Of a stretch of DNA of 64,000 bases, positions 1 through 7,100 are shown in pieces (positions within the stretch are counted from its first letter, which is position 1; every line of letters begins with the position of its first letter). The translations under genes were made by a program, and so were the position numbers. Source of the DNA: an uncultured Poribacteria bacterium (GTDB lineage: Bacteria > Poribacteria > WGA-4E > WGA-3G); assembly GCA_951828385.1 (NCBI GenBank), contig OX639973.1, forward strand, positions 5,013,200 to 5,077,199, in the 5' to 3' direction. The notes under the pieces were generated by a model. The model did no database searches, was not told the origin of the DNA, and saw nothing but the letters and a program-made list of their open reading frames with translations.

Positions 1-876
1 ACCTACTCCGATAAGATGAACCGGCACGCCGGCATTCGCGTCGGCGACCTGCTCGAGTTTGACCATTTCCAAAAGAAATTGGATTACAACCTTGAAACCA
101 AAGCCGAAGCACTCCAGATAGGCGGACCCGATCGACACGTCCTGCTCGAAACTTACTACGCCTACGCACAGCGGATCGCGCCTTATGTGACCGATACCGT
201 TGCCCTCATGCACGATGCACTCGCTGCTGAAAAAAAGATTCTCTTTGAAGGCGCACAGGGAACGATGCTGGATATAGATTTTGGGACATATCCCTACGTT
301 ACCTCTTCTAACTGTACCGCAGGTGCTGTCTGCACCGGACTCGGCATCGGGCCCAAAGCAATTGAGGAAGTACTCGGTGTCTCCAAAGCCTACGTAACGC
401 GCGTCGGTGGTGGCCCCTTCCCAACCGAGATGCCACCCGACTTGGACGAAGAGATTCGGCAAATTGGCAAAGAATACGGTGCCACAACGCAACGTCCAAG
501 ACGCTGCGGTTGGCTCGATCTCGTCGCACTCCGATATGCAACGCAGATTAACGGACTCACCGCTATCGCAATGACGAAACTTGATGTATTCGATACGCTT
601 ACCGATTTGCAGGTCTGTGTCGCTTACCGCTATAAAGGAAAAGAGACAACCCGTTTTCCGAGCAGCCTACAAGTGTTAGAAGAATGCGAACCGGTCTATG
701 AAACGCTGCCCGGATGGGAACACCCTTTAACCGAAGCACGCACCGCAGCGGATATTCCGCAACGCACCAAAGACTATGTCGCTTATGTCTCGGATTATCT
801 CAACGTCCCGATTCCGATTATCTCTATTGGACCCGATAGAGATCAGATTGTACACTTAGGACAACCGCTCTGGTAA
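1..876 (+). CDS. purA: Adenylosuccinate synthetase, C-terminal two thirds (5' end outside window)
   Basis: PurA joins IMP and aspartate using GTP, the first committed step from IMP to AMP, in the cytoplasm. The reading frame is open from base 1, so the start lies outside the window; 291 residues remain of a family usually about 430 long. Family motifs are clear: GIRVGDL near the start, FEGAQGTMLDIDFGTYPYVTS, the VTRVGGGPFPTE loop, and GATTQRPRRCGWLDLV followed by TKLDVFD. The C-terminus ends normally with a TAA stop. Two tRNA genes follow on the same strand after their own promoter, so purA is probably the last gene of its unit. No damage is visible in the part present. Confidence 0.97.
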   Translation, partial: TYSDKMNRHAGIRVGDLLEFDHFQKKLDYNLETKAEALQIGGPDRHVLLETYYAYAQRIAPYVTDTVALMHDALAAEKKILFEGAQGTMLDIDFGTYPYVTSSNCTAGAVCTGLGIGPKAIEEVLGVSKAYVTRVGGGPFPTEMPPDLDEEIRQIGKEYGATTQRPRRCGWLDLVALRYATQINGLTAIAMTKLDVFDTLTDLQVCVAYRYKGKETTRFPSSLQVLEECEPVYETLPGWEHPLTEARTAADIPQRTKDYVAYVSDYLNVPIPIISIGPDRDQIVHLGQPLW

Positions 877-932
877 CTAACTGACTACTGACTACTGATA
901 ACTGAAAACTACTAAAATTTTTTCACTTTAAT

Positions 933-961
933 TTGACATCCACCTAAAAGTATGGTATCAT
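933..961 (+). promoter_or_regulatory. Sigma-70 promoter for the tRNA pair
   Basis: TTGACA at 933-938 and TATCAT at 956-961 are separated by 17 bases, and tRNA-Lys begins 20 bases downstream. The spacing and consensus match fit a strong housekeeping promoter driving both tRNAs. Confidence 0.75.
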
Positions 962-980
962 TAAAATTTGTGATTACTTT

Positions 981-1053
981 GAGCCGTTAGCTCAGCTGGT
1001 AGAGCATCTGACTTTTAATCAGGTGGTCACAGGTTCGATCCCTGTACGGCTCA
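981..1053 (+). tRNA. tRNA-Lys (anticodon TTT)
   Basis: The acceptor stem GAGCCGT (981-987) pairs fully with ACGGCTC (1046-1052), with discriminator A at 1053. The D arm has AGCTCAGCTGGTAGAGC, the anticodon loop is CTTTTAA (anticodon TTT), and the T arm carries GGTTCGATCC. The 3' CCA is not encoded. All arms are intact. Confidence 0.96.
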
Positions 1054-1098
1054 TTCACTTTCCTTTGTGGAATTGAAATGTACGGTTCACATTCTTAC

Positions 1099-1173
1099 GC
1101 CCCCGTCGTCTAGCCTGGCCAAGGACACCGCCCTTTCACGGCGGCGACACGAGTTCAAATCTCGTCGGGGGTA
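1099..1173 (+). tRNA. tRNA-Glu (anticodon TTC)
   Basis: The acceptor stem GCCCCCG (1099-1105) pairs with CGGGGGT (1166-1172). The anticodon stem CCGCC/GGCGG closes the loop CTTTCAC, giving anticodon TTC. The T arm contains GAGTTCAAATCTC. It lies 45 bases after tRNA-Lys, before a shared terminator, so the two are probably co-transcribed. CCA is not encoded. Confidence 0.95.
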
Positions 1174-1188
1174 TTTTAACGAAAATAG

Positions 1189-1219
1189 ACAAGCCCCGTC
1201 TCCTCGGGGCTTGTTTTTT
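1189..1219 (+). terminator. Rho-independent terminator after the tRNA pair
   Basis: A perfect 10-bp stem (ACAAGCCCCG at 1189-1198 with its complement at 1205-1214) closes a 6-base loop and runs into a T tract at 1214-1219. It sits 16 bases after tRNA-Glu. Confidence 0.9.
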
Positions 1220-1222
1220 GTT

Positions 1223-1351
1223 TATAGTGAATCCTAAAAATAAATAGACACATTCGTAGCACAAACTTCCAGTTTGTGTTTCCAGTCTGAATGCCCATTA
1301 GAGGCATTCAGACTGTTTGAGAGTGCCCAATTAATTATAGGTTTTACTATA
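1223..1351. repeat. MITE-like element, TATAGT family, copy 1
   Basis: The element starts TATAGTGAATCC and ends GGTTTTACTATA, imperfect terminal inverted repeats bounded by TA as expected for a Tc1/mariner or IS630-type target. Inside are two hairpins: CACAAACT-tcc-AGTTTGTG, and a 13-bp stem CAGTCTGAATGCC paired with GGCATTCAGACTG. Close copies lie at 8623, 30820, 42271 and 49210. No coding capacity. Confidence 0.85.
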
Positions 1352-1366
1352 AAGCATATACACGCA

Positions 1367-3784
1367 TCAGCGCGGTAGGTGAGCCGCAACGAGCTGCTCC
1401 AATCTTTTCCCCCATGCTTCAGTCGAATACACCTTCCCGGATCGCGCCTCAATCACTTTTCCATCGGTATCAATCAGCACGACTGCCGGGAGGTCGACTA
1501 CGGAAGATAGTCTCTCTGACACCAAGCTGAACTGCTGAGCCAGGGGTCCCTCATCGTCATCATAGATATGCTGTCCTGGATACCCCTTCTCGCGGATATA
1601 GTTACGTAGTGCTTCTTCATTGTTCCATCCGCCAGTGTCAATACAGATAATCTCAAACCCTTTGTCGTGATATTTTTGGTATACCGTGTCCAGAGATGTT
1701 AGTTCCGCTTCACAATAATCGCTCGTCCTCCAAAAATAGAGCAGCACAACCTTCCCACGGTGCGCCGAGAGCGAAACAGGCTCCCCATCTACAGTGACTG
1801 CTGAGAAATCTGGAACCGCTTTCCCAACCCGTGTGAGTTCAGTCCACTTTATAAGTTGCCCGAGCTGTTCACCTCTGGTACTAACTGAGAGAATCTTGCC
1901 ATCTCGGTCAATAAGCCACTGTGAAGGCACGCTATTAATGCCGAAATACCGTGCAAGTTCACTCTCCCATCCTTTTCCATCAAAAATCTGGAGCCACGGA
2001 ATATTGTGTTCCTGAATAAATTCGCGGAGTTCCGCTTCGCTTTCGTCTAAACTCACACCGATAACGTCGAAGCCATCCTTGTGATACTGATCGTATGCTT
2101 CTTTGATATGCCGAATCTCTGGCTCGCAGAAACCGCACCATTTTGCACAGAAATTGAGGAGTACCATTTTGCCTCGGTAATCCGAGAACGACACCGGTGT
2201 GCCGTCAAATGCTACCGCTGAAAAATCCGGAAGCTTCCTGCCGGTCCACGCTTTCTGATCCCATACGACCTCTATCTCTGAATGTCCCGTCCACGGATAT
2301 TTTTCTGCGGATTCGGTTTCATCCAATGCTTCATAGATATCGCTAAGTCCACGCAAGGCGTACCAATCGTCGGGTGCTTGTTCGAGCCGTTGTTGAAAAG
2401 CGTGCTGTGCTTCAACAATCAAAGGTTTACACCGCGCAAGCAGTTCGGCGTTTTCCTCGGAATTTCTCATCAAATTCCGGTAGATATAGCAAGGCGTTCT
2501 GCCTACATCTTTGTACAGTTTTGCCAGCCAGTGATACAATTCAAATTCATCTTGCTGCTTCGCTCTTTCAAACAGCCTTTCGAGTGTGGTAAGCGTCAGT
2601 TCAAACAAAGGATCTGAAGATTCTTCGTAGTGGCTAAGCGCAAGAAAACAGGTCTCCACATCATTAGGAGCCAGCGTCATCGCCCGCTCAAGGAACTGAA
2701 GGTCCCTGTCTTTCTCACCGTGAAAGACGTTCTTACCTTTCCAAACAATAATTGCTAACACTTTAGCTGCTGCCCCGTTGCCTGGTTGCTTTTCAAGCCT
2801 CTCTTCAGCGAACTCCCGGAGTTCTAAAAGCATGGCTTCAGGGAACCGTGAAACGTACTCAGGCAGCTGCGGGGGCAGCGTCGTTTTACCGTCAATAACG
2901 CCTGCCTCAATCCTCGCTTTGAAGTAATCCAAAAGTTGTTCCTGAACTTTCGGTGTGAGTTCCCACCAAGGTCTTGAAAGTCCACGGTTCTCCAGTGAAT
3001 CAAGGTAGGTATCCCAAAAATCTATGTTTTCGGGTGCTCCATTGTCGAAGCCACACGCGTTCGCCGATTCTTGAACCAAGCCTTTCTGAAACGCTGCTTG
3101 CGCCTCGGGTAATAAGGCTCTACATCTTTTAATCAAGGTATTACACTTTGCCATCAATGTACCGAGCTGCGCAATTCGCTCCGGCGTTTCATAGTCTGCC
3201 TTGAATGCCTTGAGTTTCTGATAGACTGCATACGGCGTTATTCTATGCCTTCGATAGGCAAACTTCGCATCCCGATAGTACGGCGTATCATCTTGTCGCT
3301 TTGCCCATTCAAAGAGGTTCTCAAGCGCAATAAGCACTTTTTCTTGGTTGCTAATGCCACCAAAACCGCCGCTTGCCCTGTACTGGTCAATCACAAACAA
3401 ATTCACACACGGATCCTTCGGTAACAATTCCACTGCTTCCTCTAAAAGCGATTGATATTCGGGATCCCTACAAGTAAATGCTATCATTGCCAACAATGCA
3501 GTTGCCGCGTCGTTGTCTGGAGCTGTTTCAAGAATGCCCTCTGTTAACATTCTGAGTTTTGAGAGCATCCCTTCAGAAAAACGCCAAAAGTAGTCGTGAA
3601 GACCAGGCGGAAGTGCCGTCTGTCCGTCAGAGACTCCCGCCTCAACCTTCGTTTTGAAGTAAGCAAGGAGTTTCTCCTGTGTCTCCGCGTCTATCTTCTT
3701 CAATTCATCTCTTGCGAGTCCATCGTTGTAAAGTGAGTCGAGGAGTGTATACCAAAAATCCGTAGAATTGTCTTTCGTAGTCAT
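1367..3784 (-). CDS. Repeat-domain protein with two C-terminal thioredoxin-like (TlpA/AhpC-TSA) domains
   Basis: An 805-residue protein with no signal peptide, so probably cytoplasmic. The N-terminal two thirds contain two copies of a roughly 100-residue unit (FWxTLLDSL...LLAYFKTKVEAGV.DG.T.LPP; FWDTYLDSLENRGL...), followed by helical TPR-like segments. Then come two redoxin domains. The first carries the WCGFC motif near residue 548, a real CxxC site. The second, near residue 690, has SDYC, with the first cysteine replaced by serine, so it is likely not a dithiol oxidoreductase. The start chosen (ATG at 3784) has a GGAG site just upstream; an upstream in-frame extension is translated repeat DNA from the element at 3806-3940. 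It is the last gene of the leftward cluster and a paralogue of the protein at 7101. The substrate is unknown. Confidence 0.85.
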   Translation of the reverse strand: MTTKDNSTDFWYTLLDSLYNDGLARDELKKIDAETQEKLLAYFKTKVEAGVSDGQTALPPGLHDYFWRFSEGMLSKLRMLTEGILETAPDNDAATALLAMIAFTCRDPEYQSLLEEAVELLPKDPCVNLFVIDQYRASGGFGGISNQEKVLIALENLFEWAKRQDDTPYYRDAKFAYRRHRITPYAVYQKLKAFKADYETPERIAQLGTLMAKCNTLIKRCRALLPEAQAAFQKGLVQESANACGFDNGAPENIDFWDTYLDSLENRGLSRPWWELTPKVQEQLLDYFKARIEAGVIDGKTTLPPQLPEYVSRFPEAMLLELREFAEERLEKQPGNGAAAKVLAIIVWKGKNVFHGEKDRDLQFLERAMTLAPNDVETCFLALSHYEESSDPLFELTLTTLERLFERAKQQDEFELYHWLAKLYKDVGRTPCYIYRNLMRNSEENAELLARCKPLIVEAQHAFQQRLEQAPDDWYALRGLSDIYEALDETESAEKYPWTGHSEIEVVWDQKAWTGRKLPDFSAVAFDGTPVSFSDYRGKMVLLNFCAKWCGFCEPEIRHIKEAYDQYHKDGFDVIGVSLDESEAELREFIQEHNIPWLQIFDGKGWESELARYFGINSVPSQWLIDRDGKILSVSTRGEQLGQLIKWTELTRVGKAVPDFSAVTVDGEPVSLSAHRGKVVLLYFWRTSDYCEAELTSLDTVYQKYHDKGFEIICIDTGGWNNEEALRNYIREKGYPGQHIYDDDEGPLAQQFSLVSERLSSVVDLPAVVLIDTDGKVIEARSGKVYSTEAWGKRLEQLVAAHLPR

Positions 3785-3805
3785 AATCTTCTCCGTGGTT
3801 ACCTT

Positions 3806-3940
3806 TATAGTAAATCCCATAAATGAATACACACTTTCAACCCCCGGTAGGTGCGGTTTTGCGGCGTACACGCCCAGATGCGATCTGCATCCCTAACCGC
3901 ACCGATGCTGAGTGTCCAAATAATTACAGAATCTACTATA
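3806..3940. repeat. MITE-like element with TATAGT termini but a different core, copy 2
   Basis: It begins TATAGTAAATCCC and ends GAATCTACTATA, like the family at 1223. The core is instead the GGTAGGTGCGGTTTTGCGG...CTAACCGCACC inverted repeat found elsewhere in the window (38821, 41777, 63656). It lies 21 bases upstream of the redoxin start at 3784, where it could influence that gene's expression. Confidence 0.7.
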
Positions 3941-4209
3941 AGAAAATGCAACTTCACATATAGCAGTTTACCCAGAATTAGTGTCGCGTCTCTAACACCT
4001 ATTTGTCAAGCAAATATTAGACGCGAGTTCAACTGTTCGATAATAAAAATGCGCGGGGGACCGTAGGTTGGGTTGAGCGGTAAAACACCAAAATCCGTGA
4101 GTTTATACGGGGAATTCCGTTTTCCCATGATGTATTCGTGAAGATAGGCATAGCGAAACCCAACAATCCAAACACCGTAGGCGTGAGAATGTGCTGGGTT
4201 TCTCAAAAG
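3941..4209. other. Gene-free spacer
   Basis: No convincing gene on either strand. A short inverted pair (GTTGGGTT near 4068 and AACCCAAC near 4158) is the only structure I see. The spacer separates the TGA-containing ferredoxin from the downstream redoxin gene. Confidence 0.5.
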
Positions 4210-4473
4210 TTATTCAAAATACGCTGCGTTGATGTCTGTGTAATCTTCCCACTCTTCTGGAACCTCATCCTCTATAAAGATCGCCTCAACCGGACACGCC
4301 GGTTCACATACAGCTCAATCGATGCATTCTTCGGGATCAATATAGAGCTGATCCACCTCTTCAAATGCATCAGCTGCATTGGTCGGATGCGGGTGAATGC
4401 AATCTACAGGACACACGTCAACGCATGCGCTGTCTTTTACGTCAATACAGGGTTCGCAAATTACATAAGTCAT
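4210..4473 (-). CDS. Ferredoxin copy with in-frame TGA at a cluster cysteine (possible selenoprotein, otherwise pseudogene)
   Basis: This is a second copy of the 87-residue ferredoxin at 4559-4822, with the same start context (GGAG site, then ATG at 4473) and the same final residues (NAAYFE) before TAA at 4210-4212. The only interruption is TGA at 4315-4317, codon 53. That is the second cysteine of the CxxCxxCxxxCP motif, TGT in the sister copy. The frame stays open for 34 codons beyond it and keeps the other three motif cysteines. Starting 16 bases after the TGA is a 5-base loop CGTGT on a perfect 6-bp stem. The features fit bacterial UGA decoding as selenocysteine; a recent nonsense mutation is the plain alternative. 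UGA is an ordinary stop elsewhere in the window. No sel genes are visible here. Confidence 0.6.
4288..4304 (-). promoter_or_regulatory. Candidate bacterial SECIS-like hairpin
   Basis: In the mRNA sense, AACCGG (4304-4299) and CCGGTT (4293-4288) form a perfect 6-bp stem around the loop CGTGT. The loop starts 17 bases after the TGA and has G at its second position; both features are within published bacterial SECIS limits as I know them. The intact sister copy has the same stem but loop AATGT, without an early G. The short stem leaves this uncertain. Confidence 0.4.
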
Positions 4474-4558
4474 CTCATTTATCTCCGTGTTATGTGTTTT
4501 TTGATCGGTTGGCACACCAATGCCAAATACCGGTATTCGCGTGCCAACCCGTTGTTAT

Positions 4559-4822
4559 TTATTCAAAATATGCTGCGTTGATGTCTATGAAATCTTCCCA
4601 TTCTTCAGGGACCTCATCCTCTATAAAGATCGCCTCAACCGGACATTCCGGTTCACATACACCACAATCGATGCACTCTTCGGGATCAATGTAGAGTTGA
4701 TTAAACTCTTCAAATTCGCCCGCTGCGTCAGTCGGATGTGGATGGATACAATCCACGGGGCAGACATCAACACAGGCACTATCTTTTACATCGATGCAGG
4801 GTTCGCAAATTACGTACGTCAT
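4559..4822 (-). CDS. 7Fe/8Fe-type ferredoxin, intact copy
   Basis: An 87-residue low-potential electron carrier, cytoplasmic. The N-terminal half has a variant cluster site with cysteines at 6, 9, 17, 21 and 25 (ACVDVCPVDC). The C-terminal half has the canonical CIDCGVCEPECPVEAIF with cysteines at 50, 53, 56 and 60. The tail EVPEEW..(F/Y)..IN...FE is typical of FdxA-like proteins. The start at 4822 follows an AGGAGA site. It precedes the TGA-containing copy by 85 bases and follows the unknown gene at 4913 by 90 bases, so all are probably one transcript. It may pass electrons to or from the redoxin proteins of the same cluster; that partnership is inferred. Confidence 0.93.
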   Translation of the reverse strand: MTYVICEPCIDVKDSACVDVCPVDCIHPHPTDAAGEFEEFNQLYIDPEECIDCGVCEPECPVEAIFIEDEVPEEWEDFIDINAAYFE

Positions 4823-4912
4823 TTTTTTCTCCTTTTTGTGTATTTTACTAAGGCAAGTTCTCCAATACTGAATCTCAGACGTTGGGATCTTGCCAATTGG
4901 GTTCGTTTTGTT

Positions 4913-5656
4913 TCAAAGTATCGGAAGTGCAGTATTCACACCAGCAGAATGCCAATGGACTTCAGGATTTTGTACATCATTTGAATACGAATAGTTCCCT
5001 TGCACATAGTGGATCCCTACCATAATCTCTAAACGATAGGTGAGTTCCTTCGCCTCAGCGATATCTACCTCATCTTCGGCGTTCTTCTGCAGTTCAAAGC
5101 CTTTATGGAGCAATTTTACCTGCAATCCGTGTCCTTCTAAAGCAGACGCAAGACCATTGGCTAATGCTTCGTACTGTGAAAACGGGATTTCAGCACTGAT
5201 CTCTTCCCGCCACAGACCAAAACCGTTATGAAGCAGCGAAACATCTAATCCCTCTTTTTCTAACATCGCTTCCAGTTCTACCATATCGGCACACCCATAA
5301 GCTACACCTTCATTTGCCAAAACTTTCAATCTAAAACCGTTGTCAACCACGGTCAAAGGCAGGGATTGTTCCGCTACTAAGGATTTCAAAATCTCCTTGA
5401 TTTCCGGAACACGGTATGTCTCTAAGGCAAGAATCGTTATCGCTTTCTCTATGTTGGAAGCCGTTTGTCCAGTATAAATAGAATGGCTCTTACCACATCC
5501 CATCCATTGATCCACTACTTTTTCCACTCTCGATTTTGTCGATGTATCCCATGCTCCGTTATTTACTAATTGTGGACCGCTATTAGAAGCGCGGAGGGGG
5601 AGTTCGAGTTCAGTAATCAAAACGTCTAATAGGTCTTTGACATCATTTGGACGCAT
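4913..5656 (-). CDS. Unknown protein with repeated GF-x-L units, paralogue B
   Basis: I do not recognise a named family. The 247-residue protein has no signal peptide or membrane segment. It has tandem units of roughly 50-60 residues, each ending in a hydrophobic stretch plus xxGFxL: VDNGFRL, LLHNGFGL, LLHKGFEL. The N-terminal VKDLLDVLITELELPL resembles a later segment IKEILKSLVAEQSLPL. The gene at 5703 encodes a paralogue with the same plan. The start at 5656 has a strong AAGGAG site. It lies between the ECF sigma gene and the ferredoxins, all on one strand with gaps under 100 bases, so a role in the same redox or stress response is plausible but unproven. Confidence 0.8.
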   Translation of the reverse strand: MRPNDVKDLLDVLITELELPLRASNSGPQLVNNGAWDTSTKSRVEKVVDQWMGCGKSHSIYTGQTASNIEKAITILALETYRVPEIKEILKSLVAEQSLPLTVVDNGFRLKVLANEGVAYGCADMVELEAMLEKEGLDVSLLHNGFGLWREEISAEIPFSQYEALANGLASALEGHGLQVKLLHKGFELQKNAEDEVDIAEAKELTYRLEIMVGIHYVQGNYSYSNDVQNPEVHWHSAGVNTALPIL

Positions 5657-5702
5657 GAGTTTTCTCCTTTTCTTGAATTAGATATTCTGTCCAATTTTCG
5701 GT

Positions 5703-6410
5703 TCAGCGTCTCGGAAACCGCCACAGAGAGACACAAATACTCGCACTCGTCCAGCTCGTTTCCGAAGCATCATCACGGTTCCCGTATTCATAAGCATTCA
5801 GCACATAGTTGATGCCGAGGGTTATATCTATCTGTTCTGCAATCTCTTTGACCTGTGAGAGCGGCATCTCGGCTTCCGCCTCCTTTTCGAGTTGGAAACC
5901 GCGATGGAACAGTTTTGTTTTCAATCTGTTCACCTTTAACCAAGCCTCAAACTGATGGGCTACTGCCTCAAGTTCCGATAGTTCTACCGCCGTTCCGCCC
6001 CATTTCTCTAATCTAAATCCACCGTGAAGAATTTTAACAGGGTAACCCGTCGTATCGTCCTCTGAGAGTGTAATCAACCGGAAACCGCAATCGGTGAAAC
6101 GGATAGGCAGCCCCTGTTCCCCTATGACGGATTCAAGGAATGCTTCAACTGCTGAGGCTTCCAACAATTCCTTTACCGGTGAATCGGCATCAGTTTTGAC
6201 ATAGAACTCCATAATCTCCGGTCGTCCCGGTGGAAGAGCGTGGATTTTACTGTTCTTATTCCATTGGGTGATAACATCCTTAATCCGCGCCTCTGTCGTG
6301 GAATGCTGTGCCTCTAAATCCTGGGAGGGTGCTATATCAATAACATCAATCGGTAGACATTCCTCCGCAATTAAGGTCTTTAGCAATTCCTTGACCTCTA
6401 TCGGTGTCAT
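5703..6410 (-). CDS. Unknown protein with repeated GF-x-L units, paralogue A
   Basis: A 235-residue soluble protein of unrecognised family, paralogous to the gene 46 bases downstream. Its repeats end in TDCGFRL, LHGGFRL and FHRGFQL, and the start VKELLKTLIAEECLPI matches the N-terminus of the paralogue. The C-terminal segments also align: ITLGINYVLNAYEYGN here and IMVGIHYVQGNYSYSN there. The start at 6410 has an AAGGAGA site 10 bases upstream. It follows the ECF sigma gene by 67 bases. Tandem duplication is the simple explanation for the pair. Function is unknown; binding or sensing through the repeats is only a guess. Confidence 0.8.
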   Translation of the reverse strand: MTPIEVKELLKTLIAEECLPIDVIDIAPSQDLEAQHSTTEARIKDVITQWNKNSKIHALPPGRPEIMEFYVKTDADSPVKELLEASAVEAFLESVIGEQGLPIRFTDCGFRLITLSEDDTTGYPVKILHGGFRLEKWGGTAVELSELEAVAHQFEAWLKVNRLKTKLFHRGFQLEKEAEAEMPLSQVKEIAEQIDITLGINYVLNAYEYGNRDDASETSWTSASICVSLWRFPRR

Positions 6411-6477
6411 GTTGGACTCTCCTTTTGTGAATTAAGAATGCAAATCAGCAAAAAAGGTTACATCGGCTATGCAATTT

Positions 6478-7077
6478 CTAATCTTTGTCCCGAAATATAT
6501 GATCAAACTCGCCAGGATATTCCGATTTCATCCAAGCAACTAACTTCTGTTTTGCCCGATACAACCGCACCTTCGTCGCCGATGAACTAATGTCTAAAGT
6601 TTTGGCAATTTCCTCAAGCGTCATGTTCTCAAGCCGCAATTCAAACGCACGCTGTTCTGATTCTGGCAGCCGCTGTGCTAAAGCACGGACGATTTCTAAT
6701 TGCTCCTCAGCAATTATCGATTCCACAGGCGAGCGATGCTCAGGTGCTATCGTGTAGGTTTCAAAGATTTCATCGACAGGATCCGTCTCAATACTTCTCC
6801 GGTTCTCTCTGATGTGTGTCGCAATCAGTTGCTTGGCGATACTAAACATCCAACTCGAAAACTTTTTGCGATCCCGAAGCGTTCCGAGGTGTTTGTGCAC
6901 TCTGATAAACGTCTCTTGCATCAAGTCTTGCGCGGTTTCCCAGCTCCCAACGCGTCTATAGAAAAAGTTGAGAAGCGACATCTCATAACGATGATAAAGG
7001 ATTTCAAATGCACCCTCATTCTCGTCGTCTAAACTTTGATGCACCAGTTCCTCGTCGCGTGATTCATCCATTGCCAT
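6478..7077 (-). CDS. ECF-type RNA polymerase sigma factor
   Basis: A 199-residue sigma-70 family protein with only regions 2 and 4, as in ECF factors. Region 2 spans about residues 20-90 (AFEILYHRYEMSLLNFFYRRVG, DLMQETFIRVHKHL, FSSWMFSIAKQL). Region 4 spans about 130-185 and includes the helix-turn-helix MTLEEIAKTLDISSSATKVRLYRAKQ. The gene is 23 bases after a TPR-redoxin gene and heads two unknown genes and two ferredoxins. No anti-sigma gene with a membrane segment is adjacent, so regulation may come from a redox-sensing neighbour or from transcription level. It probably directs transcription of this cluster, among other genes; that is inferred from position. Confidence 0.93.
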   Translation of the reverse strand: MAMDESRDEELVHQSLDDENEGAFEILYHRYEMSLLNFFYRRVGSWETAQDLMQETFIRVHKHLGTLRDRKKFSSWMFSIAKQLIATHIRENRRSIETDPVDEIFETYTIAPEHRSPVESIIAEEQLEIVRALAQRLPESEQRAFELRLENMTLEEIAKTLDISSSATKVRLYRAKQKLVAWMKSEYPGEFDHIFRDKD

Positions 7078-7100
7078 TACAACCTTTGTTGATTGATAAC

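Noticed and set aside
3785-3871. N-terminal extension of the redoxin protein
   Set aside because: The 29 extra codons come from the repeat element at 3806; the ATG at 3784 has its own GGAG site.
4315-4317. TGA read as tryptophan or glycine under an alternative genetic code
   Set aside because: TGA ends other genes in the window (for example at 1367 and 27438), so the standard code applies and only a selenocysteine or pseudogene explanation remains.
4365-4694. Open frames on the plus strand over the ferredoxin pair
   Set aside because: They are shadows of the two duplicated ferredoxin genes on the minus strand; both copies and start sites are on that strand.
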